A stretch of 64,000 nucleotides of DNA from Tetranychus cinnabarinus (GCA_022266195.1 WHVY01000005.1:6572001-6636000); one strand, 5' to 3'; shown: positions 1 through 11,790, counted from the first letter of the stretch. Program-made: numbers and translations. The notes: generated from the letters alone by a model not told the origin.

Positions 1-885
1 AACTTTATTAACCAACAATTCGGTCAGTTCGGCATACTTTTCAGCGTCCATGGTGTTATTCCTTGATAAAATCAAACCGGATACTGTGGTAGAAATATAA
101 ATAAAAGTTGAATTATTGATACAAATCGATTTACATGAAGAAATATCTAGTTATTCAGCTCGAAAGATACTTACGAATATCTGAACGCCAAGGAACAACA
201 ACACAAGTGTAAGCAGCCAGATAGCTATCGTAGTCAGTATCGGCTATGTAGAAGGTAATTGGATATGGAGTCCCTGGAAATAGAAAAAATTATGAGAACA
301 ATTATGAATTGTAATTAGAAATAATGGAAAAAATAATTTTTACATGAAAATGGTCAATCGTTAAATAGTCAAATGAATAGGGCACGTAATGCAATAGAAA
401 GCAGGCGAAAAATACTTACTGTGTGAAATAGCGTAGAGATTGAGTAAATTTTGGTCATCAGCCCGTTCGGCTAACATATATTCAGCATCTTTTGAACCAC
501 TAGACGAAAGATGAATAATTTGCATTATAAATAATTTAGATCAATCAATTATAGTCACTTACTCAGGTAAAGTTGAAAGAATTGTATTATTAAAGTTTCC
601 ATCTTCTCGAAGAGTGTAATCCCATGTCATACAGGTGAGATTTTTAGTTGGTCCAGCAATTTCATACCACCGACCGGCAATCTAAGTCAATTAAGCATAA
701 AATTAATGGCTAAAGTCGTAAATGTTGGATAAACACATAAAATACACACAAATGTATTATAATAATAATAATTATACACTTACTTTGCCAATATCAGCAC
801 TAGGAGTAGTTGCAGGAACTGGACATTCACCGAAAGCTGCAGAAGCTAAAGCAAAGACAACGAAGAGAGTCGCAATCATTTTCAT
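1..885 (-). CDS. Lipocalin L1, ApoD-like, secreted (partial, runs off window)
   Basis: Five exons: 784-885, 563-681, 420-499, 175-273 and 1-83 (continues past the left edge), all with GT-AG borders. The start at 885 gives a signal peptide beginning MKMIATLFVVFALASAAFG. Exon 2 opens with the lipocalin GxW motif (IAGRWYEIAG). Exon 4 carries the DTDYDSYLAAYTC segment that resembles the ApoD barrel end, and exon 5 has the LSRNNTMDAEKYAELTELL helix shared with L2 and L4. Exon phases match L2 exactly. The family binds small hydrophobic ligands outside cells; the ligand here is unknown. It is the first member of a tandem minus-strand array. The C-terminus lies outside the window, so integrity cannot be judged. 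Confidence 0.85.
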
Positions 886-964
886 AGTTTTGCACAAAAG
901 AGAAAAATGAATGTTTTAAATAAAACCTGTTGATTAATTAATGGTTATGTGTTTAATAAAATTA

Positions 965-973
965 CTTTTTATA
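965..973 (-). promoter_or_regulatory. TATA box of lipocalin L1
   Basis: TATAAAAAG on minus, 80 nt before the ATG. The same element stands at nearly the same distance before L2 and L3, within a promoter block of several hundred bases shared by the copies. Confidence 0.6.
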
Positions 974-1501
974 CTTTAATTCATCATTTTATCAAATAAT
1001 TTCATCTAAATATCGAGCTACAAAATCTTTTATTTACTGCGAATTACTGATCAAATAAGTTATAACACTTTTAAAACAATGGATAATGAAAAAAGTAAAA
1101 AGATAAGTTTTTATTTGTTAATTTCATGAGAAGGGAATCAAGATTATATTCACTATCATGCCATATTTAACGAGAAACTTGATCATTATTCAGAAATGGC
1201 TCCATTGAAAGCATTAATAAGCAATATAATAATAATTCTTGGTAATAATGCAACCAAGAAATTCTGGTTAATTTTGAGTTTTTAGTTGAAAGAATCGAGC
1301 TTATGTTAAGTTTAATAAAAACTGTCAACCAGAGAAATCTTTTGATTGTAAAATTGACTCAATTTCATGTGCTTTCAATCGCAAATTTAAACGTCTGTTC
1401 AAAGAAAGGCTCTTCATCTCAAAATGAATTTGACGATGGAAGAATTCAATTCTTTTCGATATTGATTGATAATATCTATAAAAAAAACTTCACGATCAAT
1501 C

Positions 1502-1765
1502 TTATTTTTCGTCAAATACATGTATAAATAAATGTTTACCTTCAGATGACAGCCTTAAAATTCGTCTACAATCGCGTTCAGATAACTTTTTTGGGCGTCC
1601 AGATCTCGGTGTTGAACCATAATCCTCACCTAACTTGAGACAATTTGCCACCACAGTCTTGGATCTGCCAATTTTCTCAGCAATTTGCCTTATCGATAGC
1701 TTCTGATCATGATAGGCCTTGATTGCACCGATTTCCTCACTCGTAAGCTTAGTTCCAGAGGGCAT
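1502..1765 (-). pseudogene. Tc1/mariner-like transposase N-terminal fragment
   Basis: The open frame from ATG at 1765 begins MPSGTKLTSEEIGAIKAY and continues with a helix-turn-helix region (SIRQIAEKIGRSKTVVANCL) followed by GRPKKLSERD. This is the pattern of the paired-like DNA-binding N-terminus of Tc1/Tc3 transposases. It stops after about 87 residues, whereas family members are about 340 residues, and no DDE catalytic domain follows. It is therefore a dead remnant. A likely inverted-terminal-repeat end lies upstream at about 2113-2142. Confidence 0.8.
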
Positions 1766-2142
1766 GATGTAATTAGATGAAAAAAACACAAAAATTCGAA
1801 AAAAATTGAAAATTGATGAATTGGTTGAGCACTGATCGATGGTAACTGAGTGAATGGATATTTCTGAGTGATTCTGAACATATTCAACCCTTTATTGTCA
1901 TCTGGTGCCGACCTGATAGAGATTAAAATTCTGTCCTCATAATTTTTGCCATATGTTTAAAACGTATTTTCGATTTTTAATCCAATCAATACTTATTAGC
2001 CTTCAAAGTCGGAAGATTTCTGACTCAAAATTTCTCAAAATTTAATAATCTAAGAAAAACAATTGGATTAGCCCACTAATTGGATCAACTAGTTGAAATA
2101 TTCAGAAAAATCTGCTGTCCTCAAACTTATTGCCAGGAGTGT
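1502..2142 (-). mobile_element. Degenerate Tc1/mariner element
   Basis: It contains the transposase fragment 1502-1765. At 2113-2142 the minus strand reads TACACTCCTGGCAATAAG followed by TTTGAGGACAGC, which resembles a Tc1-type terminal repeat (TACA...GGCCAAAAGT style). A second diverged copy of CTGTCCTCA..TTTTTGCCA lies at about 1931-1953. The far end of the element was not found, so the boundaries are approximate. Confidence 0.55.
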
Positions 2143-2799
2143 AGTTCTAAAAGGAGTTTCACGTCTGATCAAATTTTTTAAGGATCTAAGGATAGATATT
2201 ATTCTGATCATCAATTAAGATTGTATTTCTGAGCTGATGGTAATTAATTCAAAGTGGTAAAAACAATTAAATGGGATACATATGCATCTACTCGATGGAC
2301 TGCTACTATTAGTACCGCTTGATGGAAAAATTCCTCAACTTTTTCATATTAATTGCTGTGATTTCCAATTTCATCACATAAATTTCAAGTTTTTCATTTG
2401 AATTAAGTGCGTTATTAATATTAATGATGACTTTGAAGAATGAAGAAATGGATATAACAATTTAATTTTCTTTATTTGCTTCTTTATGTTTCTAAACCAA
2501 AAAACCTTTCCAATTAACCAATTCATAACCATATAGTTCACACAATTGATAACCAAACCATAGTCAAATGTATGGTTTGACAAACCATTAACTATTACTT
2601 GATATCAGATGAGCAATTGAATAAATCAATAACAATTCATGAATGTATATTTATTTATATTTATGCAAAGTTGCTTAAATTTATCAACTAATATTACATT
2701 GGAAATTCAATTTTATTGGAGATTGCATATCGTGGCTGGGAAAATGGTCAATATTTAGTCTTAATGGATTAATCAAGTCAATTCAATCATTATTTAGTC
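2143..2799. other. Intergenic, no gene seen
   Basis: AT-rich DNA between the Tc1 remnant and the 3' end of L2. The short open frame at 2374-2583 has no recognisable motif and is not called. Confidence 0.6.
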
Positions 2800-3649
2800 T
2801 CAATTGCGAGAAACACCAATTTTACCAACTAAATCGGTCAGTTCGGCTAACTTGTCAGCACTCATAGTTTCATTCCTTGATAAAACATAACGCGAATCTG
2901 TGATTATTAAGAAAGTGGAATTATTATTAGTACAAATCAATAAACATGCAGAAACATCTAGTTGGTCAGCTTGAGAGGTACTTACGGATGGCGGAGTGAT
3001 GAGGGAAAATAAAACAATCATAAGCAGCCAGATAGCTATCGTAATCAGTATCGACTATATTCATGGTAGTTTGGTATCGAGACTCTGAAAATGATCATAG
3101 AAATTGTTGATTTAATGGAAAATGGCAGCTAAAATAGTTCTTATATTGATCAATTGTTAAAATGCCAAATGAATAAGACACATCATGTTATCCAAAGGAG
3201 GCAGACTACTTACTGTGGTACGGATCGGTGACATTGAGTACATTTTGATATTCCGTACGCTTGACTAACGCATATTCAGCAGGCAGTGAACCACTAGACA
3301 GATGAATAATTTGCATTACGAACAATTTATATCAATCAATTATGCCTACTTACTCAGCTATACGGGCCGTAAAATTAAAGTCTCCATCTTCTCGAAGAGT
3401 GAAATTCACTTTAAAGGTTATTGTATTATTTTCTGGCCAAGATTGAACAGTTTGATACCATCGTCCGACAATCTAAATCAATAAAACGCCAAATTAATGG
3501 ATAAATCGAGCATATTGGCAAAACACTTCGAATCATTATAAACTTACTTTTCCAATATCAAAATCAGGAATAGTTGGAGGAACTGGACATTCACCAAGAA
3601 CAGAAGAAGCAAAAGCAAAGACAACGAAGAGAGTGGCAATCATTTTCAT
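2800..3649 (-). CDS. Lipocalin L2, ApoD-like, secreted
   Basis: Complete five-exon gene: 3548-3649, 3354-3472, 3214-3293, 2986-3084, 2800-2897, with intact frame and GT-AG borders; 165 residues. Signal peptide MKMIATLFVVFAFASSVLG; GxW motif IVGRWYQT at the start of exon 2; several N-x-T/S sequons in exon 2; DTDYDSYLAAYDC in exon 4; and the terminal SRNETMSADKLAELTDLV segment. The length fits a secreted single-domain lipocalin. Nearest relatives in the window are L1 and L4. A TATA box lies 82 nt upstream. The ligand is unknown. Confidence 0.88.
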
Positions 3650-3730
3650 AGTTTTTTGCACAAAAGAGAAAAATGAATGTTTTAAATAAAACCTGTTGAT
3701 TAATTAATGGTTATGTGTTTAATAAAATTA

Positions 3731-3739
3731 CTTTTTATA
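3731..3739 (-). promoter_or_regulatory. TATA box of lipocalin L2
   Basis: TATAAAAAG on minus, 82 nt before the L2 ATG. From about 3660 to 3900 the upstream region is nearly the same as that of L1 (about 900-1140). Confidence 0.6.
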
Positions 3740-4137
3740 CTTTAATTCATCATTTTATCAAATAATTTCATCTAAATATCGAGCTACAAAATCTTTTATT
3801 TACTGCGAATTACTGATCAAATAAGTTATAACACTTTTAAAACAATGGATAATGAAAAAAGGTAAAAAGATAAGTTCGTCATTTGTTAATTTCATGAGAA
3901 AGGAATCAAGATCAAATCATATTTAACGAGAAATTTGATCATTTACTTGGAGCATTAGTAATCAACACAATTTCTTGTTGAACAGTTTAATAAGACAAAT
4001 TCTGGTTGATTTTGTGCTGCATAATAGGTAAGCGAATGAAGATTTGTGCATTTTATTAATATATATGTATAAATATCACTCGTCGTTTATTTTGGTTTGG
4101 CAGAAATTTCAATAAATGAAAAGGCCGTAACTGATTA

Positions 4138-5090
4138 CATTATGCTACCTCTACAATCTAAAGTAACCTAATTCACCTAACAATTGTTCCTGACAATCCA
4201 AAATTTTCGGAGCCCTATCTGATAATAGCTAAAGCATGGTTGAGATGCTAAGAGTCACTTGAGCACTCAACAGTATTTAAAATACCAGATCTAAAGAAAA
4301 AATGATGAGAAACAAAACTATTTCGTTTTCTTCAGGCAATGAAATTCCCTTTCATGGAGTGGTGTAAGATAAATACCGACTGCAACAACATGTTGAGAAA
4401 CTGCAGCTAAAAATGCTTCCTCATCACCTTCTGGCATATCGACAAAGGATGCGATTGAAGCACCCTTGTTGGATACATTGTATCGACATGTGTGGTAATC
4501 TATTCCATTAAAATGTATGGGTAAGATTTTTCGATACCAATACCCTTGTTGTCTTTAACATATAAGAAGCAATCTTCCATATTACCGCTAGCATTCTCGA
4601 TCAAAACAATTCATGTAATCCAATATGTTATGTTCTAAAAGTTCAAAAAGTTTATCAGTTTTTCGGGTATGGGCTGCTTCGATAAAAGCGGTGGCAGAGA
4701 AAGCTTAGCAAACACTACAAACCCTTTGTTCTTGACTACAATAACGATTCCTTTGTTCGCCAATCAACAAAGGCTGGAGCTTTGACGGTGCAGTTTGCGT
4801 TGTGAATGAGAGGTGCGGATCAACGAATAGTTGGCTTGAATGCAAGATGCTTTTCTTCCTCAGTGATTTGAAAGCGATTCAATGAGTTAAATTATTTGTT
4901 AATAATTCTTAGAGTTTCAAAATTTCCAACTCACCAAACCAGAGAAACTTTATTTCTAGTCTGCAGGTAACTTCACTATTGTCTGCTCTTTTATTGAGAG
5001 CCTTGATCATGGCCATTTCTGAGCAGAAATACTTTGTCTGTAAGTAAGCAAAAGATTCGTAAGAATTGTCATATTTAGTCTGTAAAACAA
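4138..5090 (-). pseudogene. Cathepsin L-like pseudogene
   Basis: Aligns by eye with exons 4, 3 and 2 of the intact cathepsin at 17589-18860: exon 4 remnant 4138-4298, exon 3 remnant about 4355-4870, exon 2 remnant about 4935-5085. Exon 1 with the signal peptide is missing. Frameshifts and stops are scattered through it. In the Cys-Trp active-site block the Trp codon is replaced by TAA, and the Asn-Ser-Trp block is followed by TAG. It is a dead copy left in the lipocalin array. Confidence 0.85.
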
Positions 5091-5649
5091 AGAAACACGG
5101 GTGAAAATCGCTACATAACTCGCTTAGAGATGTTTGGAACCGCTCTTTATTGTATCTTGAAATTGGTCCTCAGCTTTACGGCCAGGTATAGTTACACAGA
5201 GAAGCTTTCTCGGGTCAACTTGAAAGAATGGTAAGATTTAAGTCATGGGCATGTAATCCTAAGTCGTACAGGTTAAATTTTGTGGGAAACTAATAAAAGT
5301 TGCCCAGCAATACAATATTGTGAGCGCCGAGTTCAATTTAAAGTAAAGCTTTATTACTCTTCTTGGTGACTGAGACAAGACTGCCTTTCTTTTCTTGGTC
5401 AAGAGCATTTTATACATTTCAAAGTTACAACTGATAGTTGTCAATAGCATCGGGCTCTCACCTAGGTTTATTGGCAAGAATTAGCATCCACTGCTGAAGC
5501 CTAGTTTTATCTAGACACTTTTAGATTAACAACCACTTTAGTGGTCAATAATTATCTTTGGATAATCAAAAGATTGTTGAGCAGTAGCCACTTGAGCGGC
5601 CAATAATTATCATTGGTAACATCTTATCACAATATCATTGACTGGGCAT
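5091..5649. other. Intergenic, no gene seen
   Basis: Partly the decayed intron 1 of the cathepsin pseudogene (around 5095-5120). The rest has no recognised gene. The minus-strand open frame 5259-5477 shows no family motif. Confidence 0.5.
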
Positions 5650-6990
5650 CCAATCTGACATTAATATGTTTAATCATCACGGGTTTTATTCATTATTGAC
5701 ATGCGATGGATGATTTTTATGCACTTTATTAAATACGTAATTGGGCTTTTGATATTCTGGTTCTCTTATGAAATATTAATAGTTAATAATTTACGATTGT
5801 TAGTCAATGTTTGTAAGCTTAAACTGTATCAAAGTATGCCTAATGTTATTTAAATTGTTCATCTAACCTTTTACCTTCTCCAATCAATTTTAATATTAAT
5901 ACAACAACATACCACGATCATGACTGATCGTAAATTTCTTTTCACTGGATACAAAAAATCTAATCCACATTTAAAGACTGAAATTATTGATGAAAAACCA
6001 TTGTCAATGAGAAAAAATAAAATAAAATCTGGTTCAACAGTTGAGGCAACATATTTTCTACCGTACTCTTTGCTCCAAAAATGGTTTTACATATCCTTCT
6101 TATTTAACAATAAACCAACAATCAACCTGAACAACCAAAAAATTTTTCCGTCGAAGTCAATGGTAAAAGATACGGATTCTGCATTTTTCCCTACCCTATT
6201 CAAACGCTAATTTCTCAGGTGCCTGAATTCCGATAAAGTTCTGACTATTTTTCGTGGATGTCGTTTAATCATGGCTTTCAGGCTGTGAAAAATTTTTCGT
6301 TAGAATCCTTTTAGTTTGGTCACAATCTTTACGCAAAAATTTCATGTTTTGACTTTATATATGGTATAGATTATCGCTCTCTTATTGTTATTCCAACTTC
6401 AAACCATTTTAATTGCAATAATTAATGGGTTAATTGTAAACATAAAGGATTTAAGGTGTGATTAAGTTTTTCTTATTGTTTTTCAATCCTTTACTTTCAT
6501 TTTACTGTTGATTGTTTCTGTCTGATTACAATTAACTTATGAATTATTAACCAAACATTTAATCATGTTAGTCTCATAGTTTGATGAAATATGGCTAATT
6601 AGTCTTCCAATCTGAATTTGTTGAGTTCGTAACTGATGTTTTACCTTTCATCGTCTTTTGCTTCTTTTTATTTGCCTCGATTGTTGAAATTAATTATTGC
6701 CATTTCCATTCCGAGTTAGAGTCAATCAATTATTCCTTTATATTAACCACATTCACAACAATTGATTTCTGTCTTTTTTCATTAACAGAATCTTATTTTT
6801 CCTCTCCTTTCCTTTCCTTTTCCCTGTTGCTTGTGATTCCTTATTTTTTATGTTTCGTTTTCAATTCACATTTTATTTTAGATCATTGATTGACACAATT
6901 TCATCATTATAATTGATCAAAATGATGTTAATCTTGTCTGGGAAATGAATTATGATAACCTTCAACTGATCAATCCTACTAATATTACTA
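5650..6990. repeat. Segmental duplicate of 10880-11790 (left copy)
   Basis: Non-coding block that matches 10880-11790 by eye over most of its length, for example GACATGCGATG..ATGATTTT, TATGCCTAATGTTATTTAAATTG, and the long run from about 6400 to 6950. A segment of about 480 bp (roughly 5900-6380), which includes a 96-codon open frame at 5920-6210, is absent from the other copy. The block ends near 6990, where lipocalin L3 loses its last exons. Confidence 0.75.
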
Positions 6991-7272
6991 CTAATAATAC
7001 TTACTTTTTGACATATCAGGATAGATATTGAGTAAATTGTCACTATCAGAACGTTCGCCTAACAAATTTAAATAACCCTTTTCACCACTAGATCATGGAT
7101 GAATAATTTGAATCAAAACAAAATTTAAAGCTAATCATTTATGCTTACTTACTGAGTTAAAGCTTCAGGAATGGTAACATTGAAGTCTCCATCCTTTCGA
7201 GGCATGAAATAAAATGTAGACGGTGGGTCTGACGTTGGTGGCAAAATTACGTGCCATAGACCGGCAATCTAA

Positions 7273-8157
7273 CAAGGGGTCGGCATGAAGTGGTAATCGA
7301 GTTTCCTAATGAAATATATATTTTTAGATAGCCCATCAGAAGTAAATAAAAAGTGAAACGTAGTAAGTGCCCGTTTTTTGATTAACGAAAGTTATTGGCA
7401 CTTTTATGGCGCGCCCAAGCATATCTCTATGTATTATTCTGAAATTTTTTGATGCGTACAAAAATTGAGACAATTTTACGAAAATTTGAAAAATGAACAT
7501 TAGGCAATTATTTCAATCAATCAGTGAGGCCAATCATGGCAATTACTGATCATAAACATGAGATTTTTTAATTAAATGTTCACTTTTTCAAATTTTCGTA
7601 AAATTGTCTCAATTTTTGTACGCATCAAAAAATTTCAGAATAATACATAGAGATATGCTTGGGCGCGCCATAAAAGTGCCAATAACTTTCGTTAATCAAA
7701 AAACGGGCACTTACTACGTTTCACTTTTTATGTACTTCTGATGGGCTATCTAAAAATATATATGTAACATTCAAACATTAAGTGTTTAAATTGGGAAAGA
7801 GAAATGGTCGAAATTATTCTCCTCTTTCTTTATTCTGTCTATTTCCCTGTCTTGATAAATCTATTTCTTATTCTTAACAATGGTCAGAAGGGCAAAACTA
7901 ACTCTTTATTTGAACTAAAGGATTATTGAGTTGAGTTGAAATTATGACTCCAAAGTGGTAACTTGAAAATGTCTGGAACTAGTGCTTGGTCAAATGGACT
8001 AGTGCTTATTTAATTATTAGTTTAACTTAATTTTAGTTAATTTAAATGGAAATTATTGTCCACAAAATGGTTATTATTAATAAATGTTATTAAATGGCCG
8101 AAATTATTACATATATTTCATTAGGAAACTCGATTACCACTTCATGCCGACCCCTTG
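7273..8157. mobile_element. Palindromic CAAGGG element in lipocalin L3 intron 1
   Basis: Ends are CAAGGGGTCGGCATGAAG and its reverse complement, flanked by 3-bp TAA duplications (7270-7272, 8158-8160). The arms continue as inverted repeats through most of the element (left about 7273-7505; right about 7575-7763 and 8111-8157) around a short loop. No coding capacity is seen. The uninterrupted sequence in L1 and L4 (GGCAATCTAAGTCAATCA) equals the flanks joined with one TAA, which proves a clean insertion. The 3-bp duplication fits PIF/Harbinger-type MITEs. The right arm carries a nested 347-bp insertion. Confidence 0.85.
7764..8110. mobile_element. Nested 347-bp insertion inside the MITE right arm
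   Basis: The right arm of the palindrome breaks after ATATAT (7758-7763) and resumes with ATATAT at 8111. The left arm shows the uninterrupted sequence. The inserted DNA begins GTAACATTCAAAC and ends GAAATTATTAC, without long terminal repeats or coding sequence. The class is unknown. Confidence 0.7.
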
Positions 8158-8440
8158 TAAGTCAATCAAACAAAAAAGTGGATAAAGTAGAAAAAGTTGG
8201 CTGAAAAAATCAAATCAACCTTAATTAAGCTATTATGAACGTACTTTGTCAATATCAGCACCAGGAGTAGTTGGAGGAACTGGACATAAATTTTGAGTTG
8301 GAAAAGCAAAAGTCGATGCAGCAAAAGCAAAGACAACGAAGAGAGTCGCGATCATTTTCATAGTTTTGCACAAAAGAGGAAAATGAATGGTTTTAATGAA
8401 ATTTGTTGATTAACTGATGCTAATGTGTTCAATATTAACA

Positions 8441-8449
8441 CTTTTTATA
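8441..8449 (-). promoter_or_regulatory. TATA box of lipocalin L3
   Basis: TATAAAAAG on minus, 80 nt before the L3 start. The promoter is still recognisable although the gene body is truncated. Confidence 0.55.
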
Positions 8450-8499
8450 CTCTGTTTCATCATTTTATCAGATAATATCATCTAAATATCGAAATACAA

Positions 8500-9324
8500 A
8501 ATCTAAGATAAATTGCTATGAATTGAGAATAACACTTTTCAAACAATGGCTGATTGTTTTTTGCATTTCATGCGAAGAGAAGAAAAGTGTAATAATATTC
8601 AATATCATGCCATATTTAACGAGAATTTGATCATTTACTCTGAAAAAAACTTATCTTTCATATTAAGCAATACAATTTCTGGCTAAATAGTTGAATGAAA
8701 CAAAGGAGTTCTGGTTGATTCAGGTAAGAGAATGGACCTTGTGTTCATCTGAAACAAATTATTCACTCATCATGTTGATCCCACGAAAAATAATATTGAT
8801 TGTTGCATTAATAACAAAAAATCTTATCACAATGATTTGAAATGAAAAAAGCCTGGCTTTAAGAAGACTTAAGAAATTTCACTTCGAGTTGAGAAGCGAA
8901 ACTTTGATCTTATTTTTGTACAAATAGAGACACTAGATTTTTCATCAAACATTTACTCTTCACTCATGAATCTTCACTCAAAAGACAAAGTTTTACATAA
9001 ATCCTGGTCCAATAAACCATCAACCTGAATAACAAAAAAGTTTTCCCAACTCAATTTTATTGAATACGGATTCTGCATTTCCCCCAGTCCCTTTATCCAT
9101 TGATTTCTCACAGATCTGAATTCCGAAGTTAGGTTTCTTATTTTTCGCCGTTGTAGTTGAATTAGAGCTTTCATGCTTTGTAGTATTGAATAAATCAATA
9201 AAAATTGATGAATGTATATTTATCAATATTTAGTTAAACTGGGTTAGTAATTTATACAGTGAAATTCAATTTTATTCAAGTTTTGCTATCATGAATGGGA
9301 AAATGGTGATCATGGTATTTAGTC
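8500..9324. other. Intergenic with diverged repeat of the 6100-6290 segment
   Basis: Bases 9006-9180 resemble 6110-6290 (AATAAACCA.CAACCTGAA, ATACGGATTCTGCATTT, CTGAATTCCG). No gene family is recognised in either copy. The overlapping minus-strand short frames at 8974-9226 are not called. Confidence 0.5.
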
Positions 9325-10184
9325 TTAATGGATCTTCGGGGCAACTCTATTGCTAGAAACACCAATTTTATTAGCCAAATCGGTCAGTTCAGCTAACTTG
9401 TCAGCACTCATAGTTTCATTCCTTGATAAAATCATACGTGAATCTGTGATGATTATGAAAATGGAATTATTATTAGCACAAATCAATAAACATGAAGAAA
9501 CATCTAGTTGGTCAGCTTGAGAGGTACTTACGGATGGCGGAGTGATGAGGAAAAATAAAACAACTATAAGCAACCAGGTAGCTATCGTAATCAGTATCGG
9601 CTATATTGAAGGTATTTTGATATCGAATCTCTGTAAATTGTAATAATATTTATTGATTGCAATGGAAAATAATAGAAAATAATTGATCAATTGTTAAATT
9701 GACAAATGCCTCAGACACTTTATGTAATAAAATAGCCGAAAATTGCTTACTGAGTGGAGTGGTAAAATTGAGTACATTTTGATTATCGGTTCGTTTGGCT
9801 AACACAAATTCATCATGCTTTGAGCTAATAGACGAAATATGAATAATATGCATTTAAAACAATTTGATTAAATCGATTGTTTACTTACAAGACTGAATGA
9901 ATTGTAAGATTGAAGTCTCGATCCTCTCGAAGAGTGAAATCCAACGTAATGATTGTTGTATCATTTGGCAAAATTTTTACTGTTTCATACCATCGACCGG
10001 CAATCTAAGTCAATCAAATTATTTGAATTATTGTCTAAAGTGAAACGTATTAGGTAAACACATTAAATCATTATAAACTTACTTTATCAATGTCAGCTCC
10101 AGGAACAGTTGGAGGAACTGGACAATCACCAAGAGCTGAAGAAGCAAAAGCAAAGACAACGAAGAGAGTCGCAATCATTTTCAT
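9325..10184 (-). CDS. Lipocalin L4, ApoD-like, secreted
   Basis: Complete five-exon gene: 10083-10184, 9889-10004, 9751-9824, 9532-9630, 9325-9443; 169 residues. Signal peptide MKMIATLFVVFAFASSALG; GxW motif IAGRWYET; DTDYDSYLVAYSC in exon 4; SRNETMSADKLAELTDL near the end. Odd points: the exon 3 acceptor is shifted to CTATTAG|CTC where siblings have CTAG|TGG, and exon 2 is 3 nt shorter than in L2, so the boundary residues change but the frame is kept. The protein has a short extra C-terminal tail (RVAPKIH). Function beyond family-level ligand binding is unknown. Confidence 0.87.
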
Positions 10185-10272
10185 AGTTTTTGTTCAAAAG
10201 AGGAAAATAAATGTTTTATTGTGATAAATCAAACTTGTTGATTAACTGATGCTAATGTGTTCAATATCAACA

Positions 10273-10281
10273 CCTTTTATA
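10273..10281 (-). promoter_or_regulatory. TATA box of lipocalin L4
   Basis: TATAAAAGG on minus, 89 nt before the ATG, preceded further upstream by the conserved TCGATATTTAGATGA block (minus strand). Confidence 0.6.
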
Positions 10282-10879
10282 CTCTATTTCATTGGTTCAT
10301 CAGATGATGTCATCTAAATATCGAAATAAAAAATCTAAGATAAATTGCTATGAATTACTCAATCAAGAATAATATTTTTCAAACAATGAATAATGAAATC
10401 AAAGTGAGAAGATTAGTTTGTTATTTGCAATTTCATGAGAAGAAAATGTAGATTATCATGGCATATTTACTGAGAAACTTGATCATTTATTCAGAAATGA
10501 TTTCATTTAAAGCACCAATAAGTGATACAATTCTTGGTTAAAACAGTTATAATGAAACAAATAAATTCTGGTTAATTTTGGGTTTTCAGGTAAAAGAATG
10601 AGCATTATGTTGATTTCGCAGAATACAATAATATTGCTTGTTACATTAATAACAAGAAATGTTTGGTCACAATTTGGAAGTTCATTTCACATCTTAAATC
10701 AAAAATCAACATCTTTAACTATGTTATTGTTTCACTTTGATGCTGATCTTCCCATCGATAGTTTGGTTCTTTTCAATCGGAATCGCCTGGAATTGTCTAT
10801 TTATTTATGTGAATTTGGTTACTTTTAGGCCATCAAACACTACATTTCAATCAAAATTTTTGTCACCAAATCAAAATCA

Positions 10880-11790
10880 TGCTTTGCAATGAAACTTATT
10901 GATCAACTGATTCTAATATGTATAATGATCACTCGTTTTATAACTCATTGACATGCGATGAATCATTTTATACAATTATCAAATATTAATAAATGTATTC
11001 TGACCTTCTTATGCACTAGTTGATTACTTACGATTGTTATTCAATGTTTGTAAGCTTAAATTGTATCAAAATATGCCTAATGTTATTTAAATTGTTCATC
11101 TCTACAAACCCAGGTAATTTACCTTTCACTTTCTCCAAACAACAAATATTTTAATTTTAATACGATTACTGTTCTCTTATTGTTATTTAAACGTACCAAA
11201 CCATTTTGATTGCAATAATTAATGGGTTAATTGTAAACATAAAGGATTTAAGGTGTGATTAAATTTTCTTGTTGTTTTTCAAAACTTTACTTCAATTTTA
11301 ATGTTGATTGTTTCTGTCTGGTCACAATTAACCTATGAATTATTTAAGTATGTTGGTCTCATAGTTTAATAAAGCATCGTTAATCGCTAATTTGCCTTCC
11401 AATCTTGATTTGTTGAGTTCGTTACTGATGTTTTACCTTTCATCGTCTTTTGCTTCTTTTTATTTGCCTCGATTGTTGAAATTAATTATTGCCATTTCCA
11501 TTCCGAGTTAGAGTCAATCAATTATTCCTTTATATTAACCACATTCACAACAATTGATTTCTGTCTTTTTTCATTAACAGAATCTTATTTTTCCTTGAAT
11601 CTGCTGTTGCTTGATATTCCTTATTTTTTATGTTTCATTTTCAATTCACATTTTATTTTAGATCATTGATTGACACAATTTCATCTTTATAATTGATCAA
11701 AATGATGTTAATCTTGTCTGGGAAATTAATAATTCAACCTTCAAATGTATCATTGATTGTTTACTGATCAATCTTACTAACCATTTGTCC
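10880..11790. repeat. Segmental duplicate of 5650-6990 (right copy)
   Basis: Non-coding block co-linear with 5650-6990 and lacking the segment of about 480 bp found there. No gene is seen. The plus-strand frame at 10598-10828 just outside it shows no motif. Confidence 0.75.

Larger units (their letters stand above)
7005..8361 (-). pseudogene. Lipocalin L3, 3'-truncated and MITE-interrupted
   Basis: Only exons 1-3 of the five-exon family plan remain: 8245-8361, 7153-7268, 7005-7087. They encode a signal peptide, a five-residue-longer N-terminus, the GxW region (IAGLWHV) and the following strands, in frame. Exons 4 and 5 are missing because beyond 7004 the sequence passes into the duplicated non-coding block. 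Intron 1 is enlarged by a palindromic transposon (7273-8157) lodged 3 nt from the exon 2 acceptor AG. The missing C-terminal half of the barrel makes function unlikely. The exon 3 donor GTAAGT survives, so a transcript could splice elsewhere. Confidence 0.8.

Noticed and set aside
722..910. Plus-strand frame with PISALGVVAGTGHSPKAAEA
   Set aside because: Antisense shadow of lipocalin L1 exon 1 and its intron.
5920..6210. 96-codon plus-strand open frame
   Set aside because: No signal peptide or domain; it lies in a segment missing from the sister duplicate, and its diverged echo at 9006-9180 does not keep the frame.
10598..10828. Hydrophobic 76-codon frame starting MSIMLISQ
   Set aside because: Could pass for a signal peptide, but no downstream exon or homolog in the window; probably AT-rich chance.
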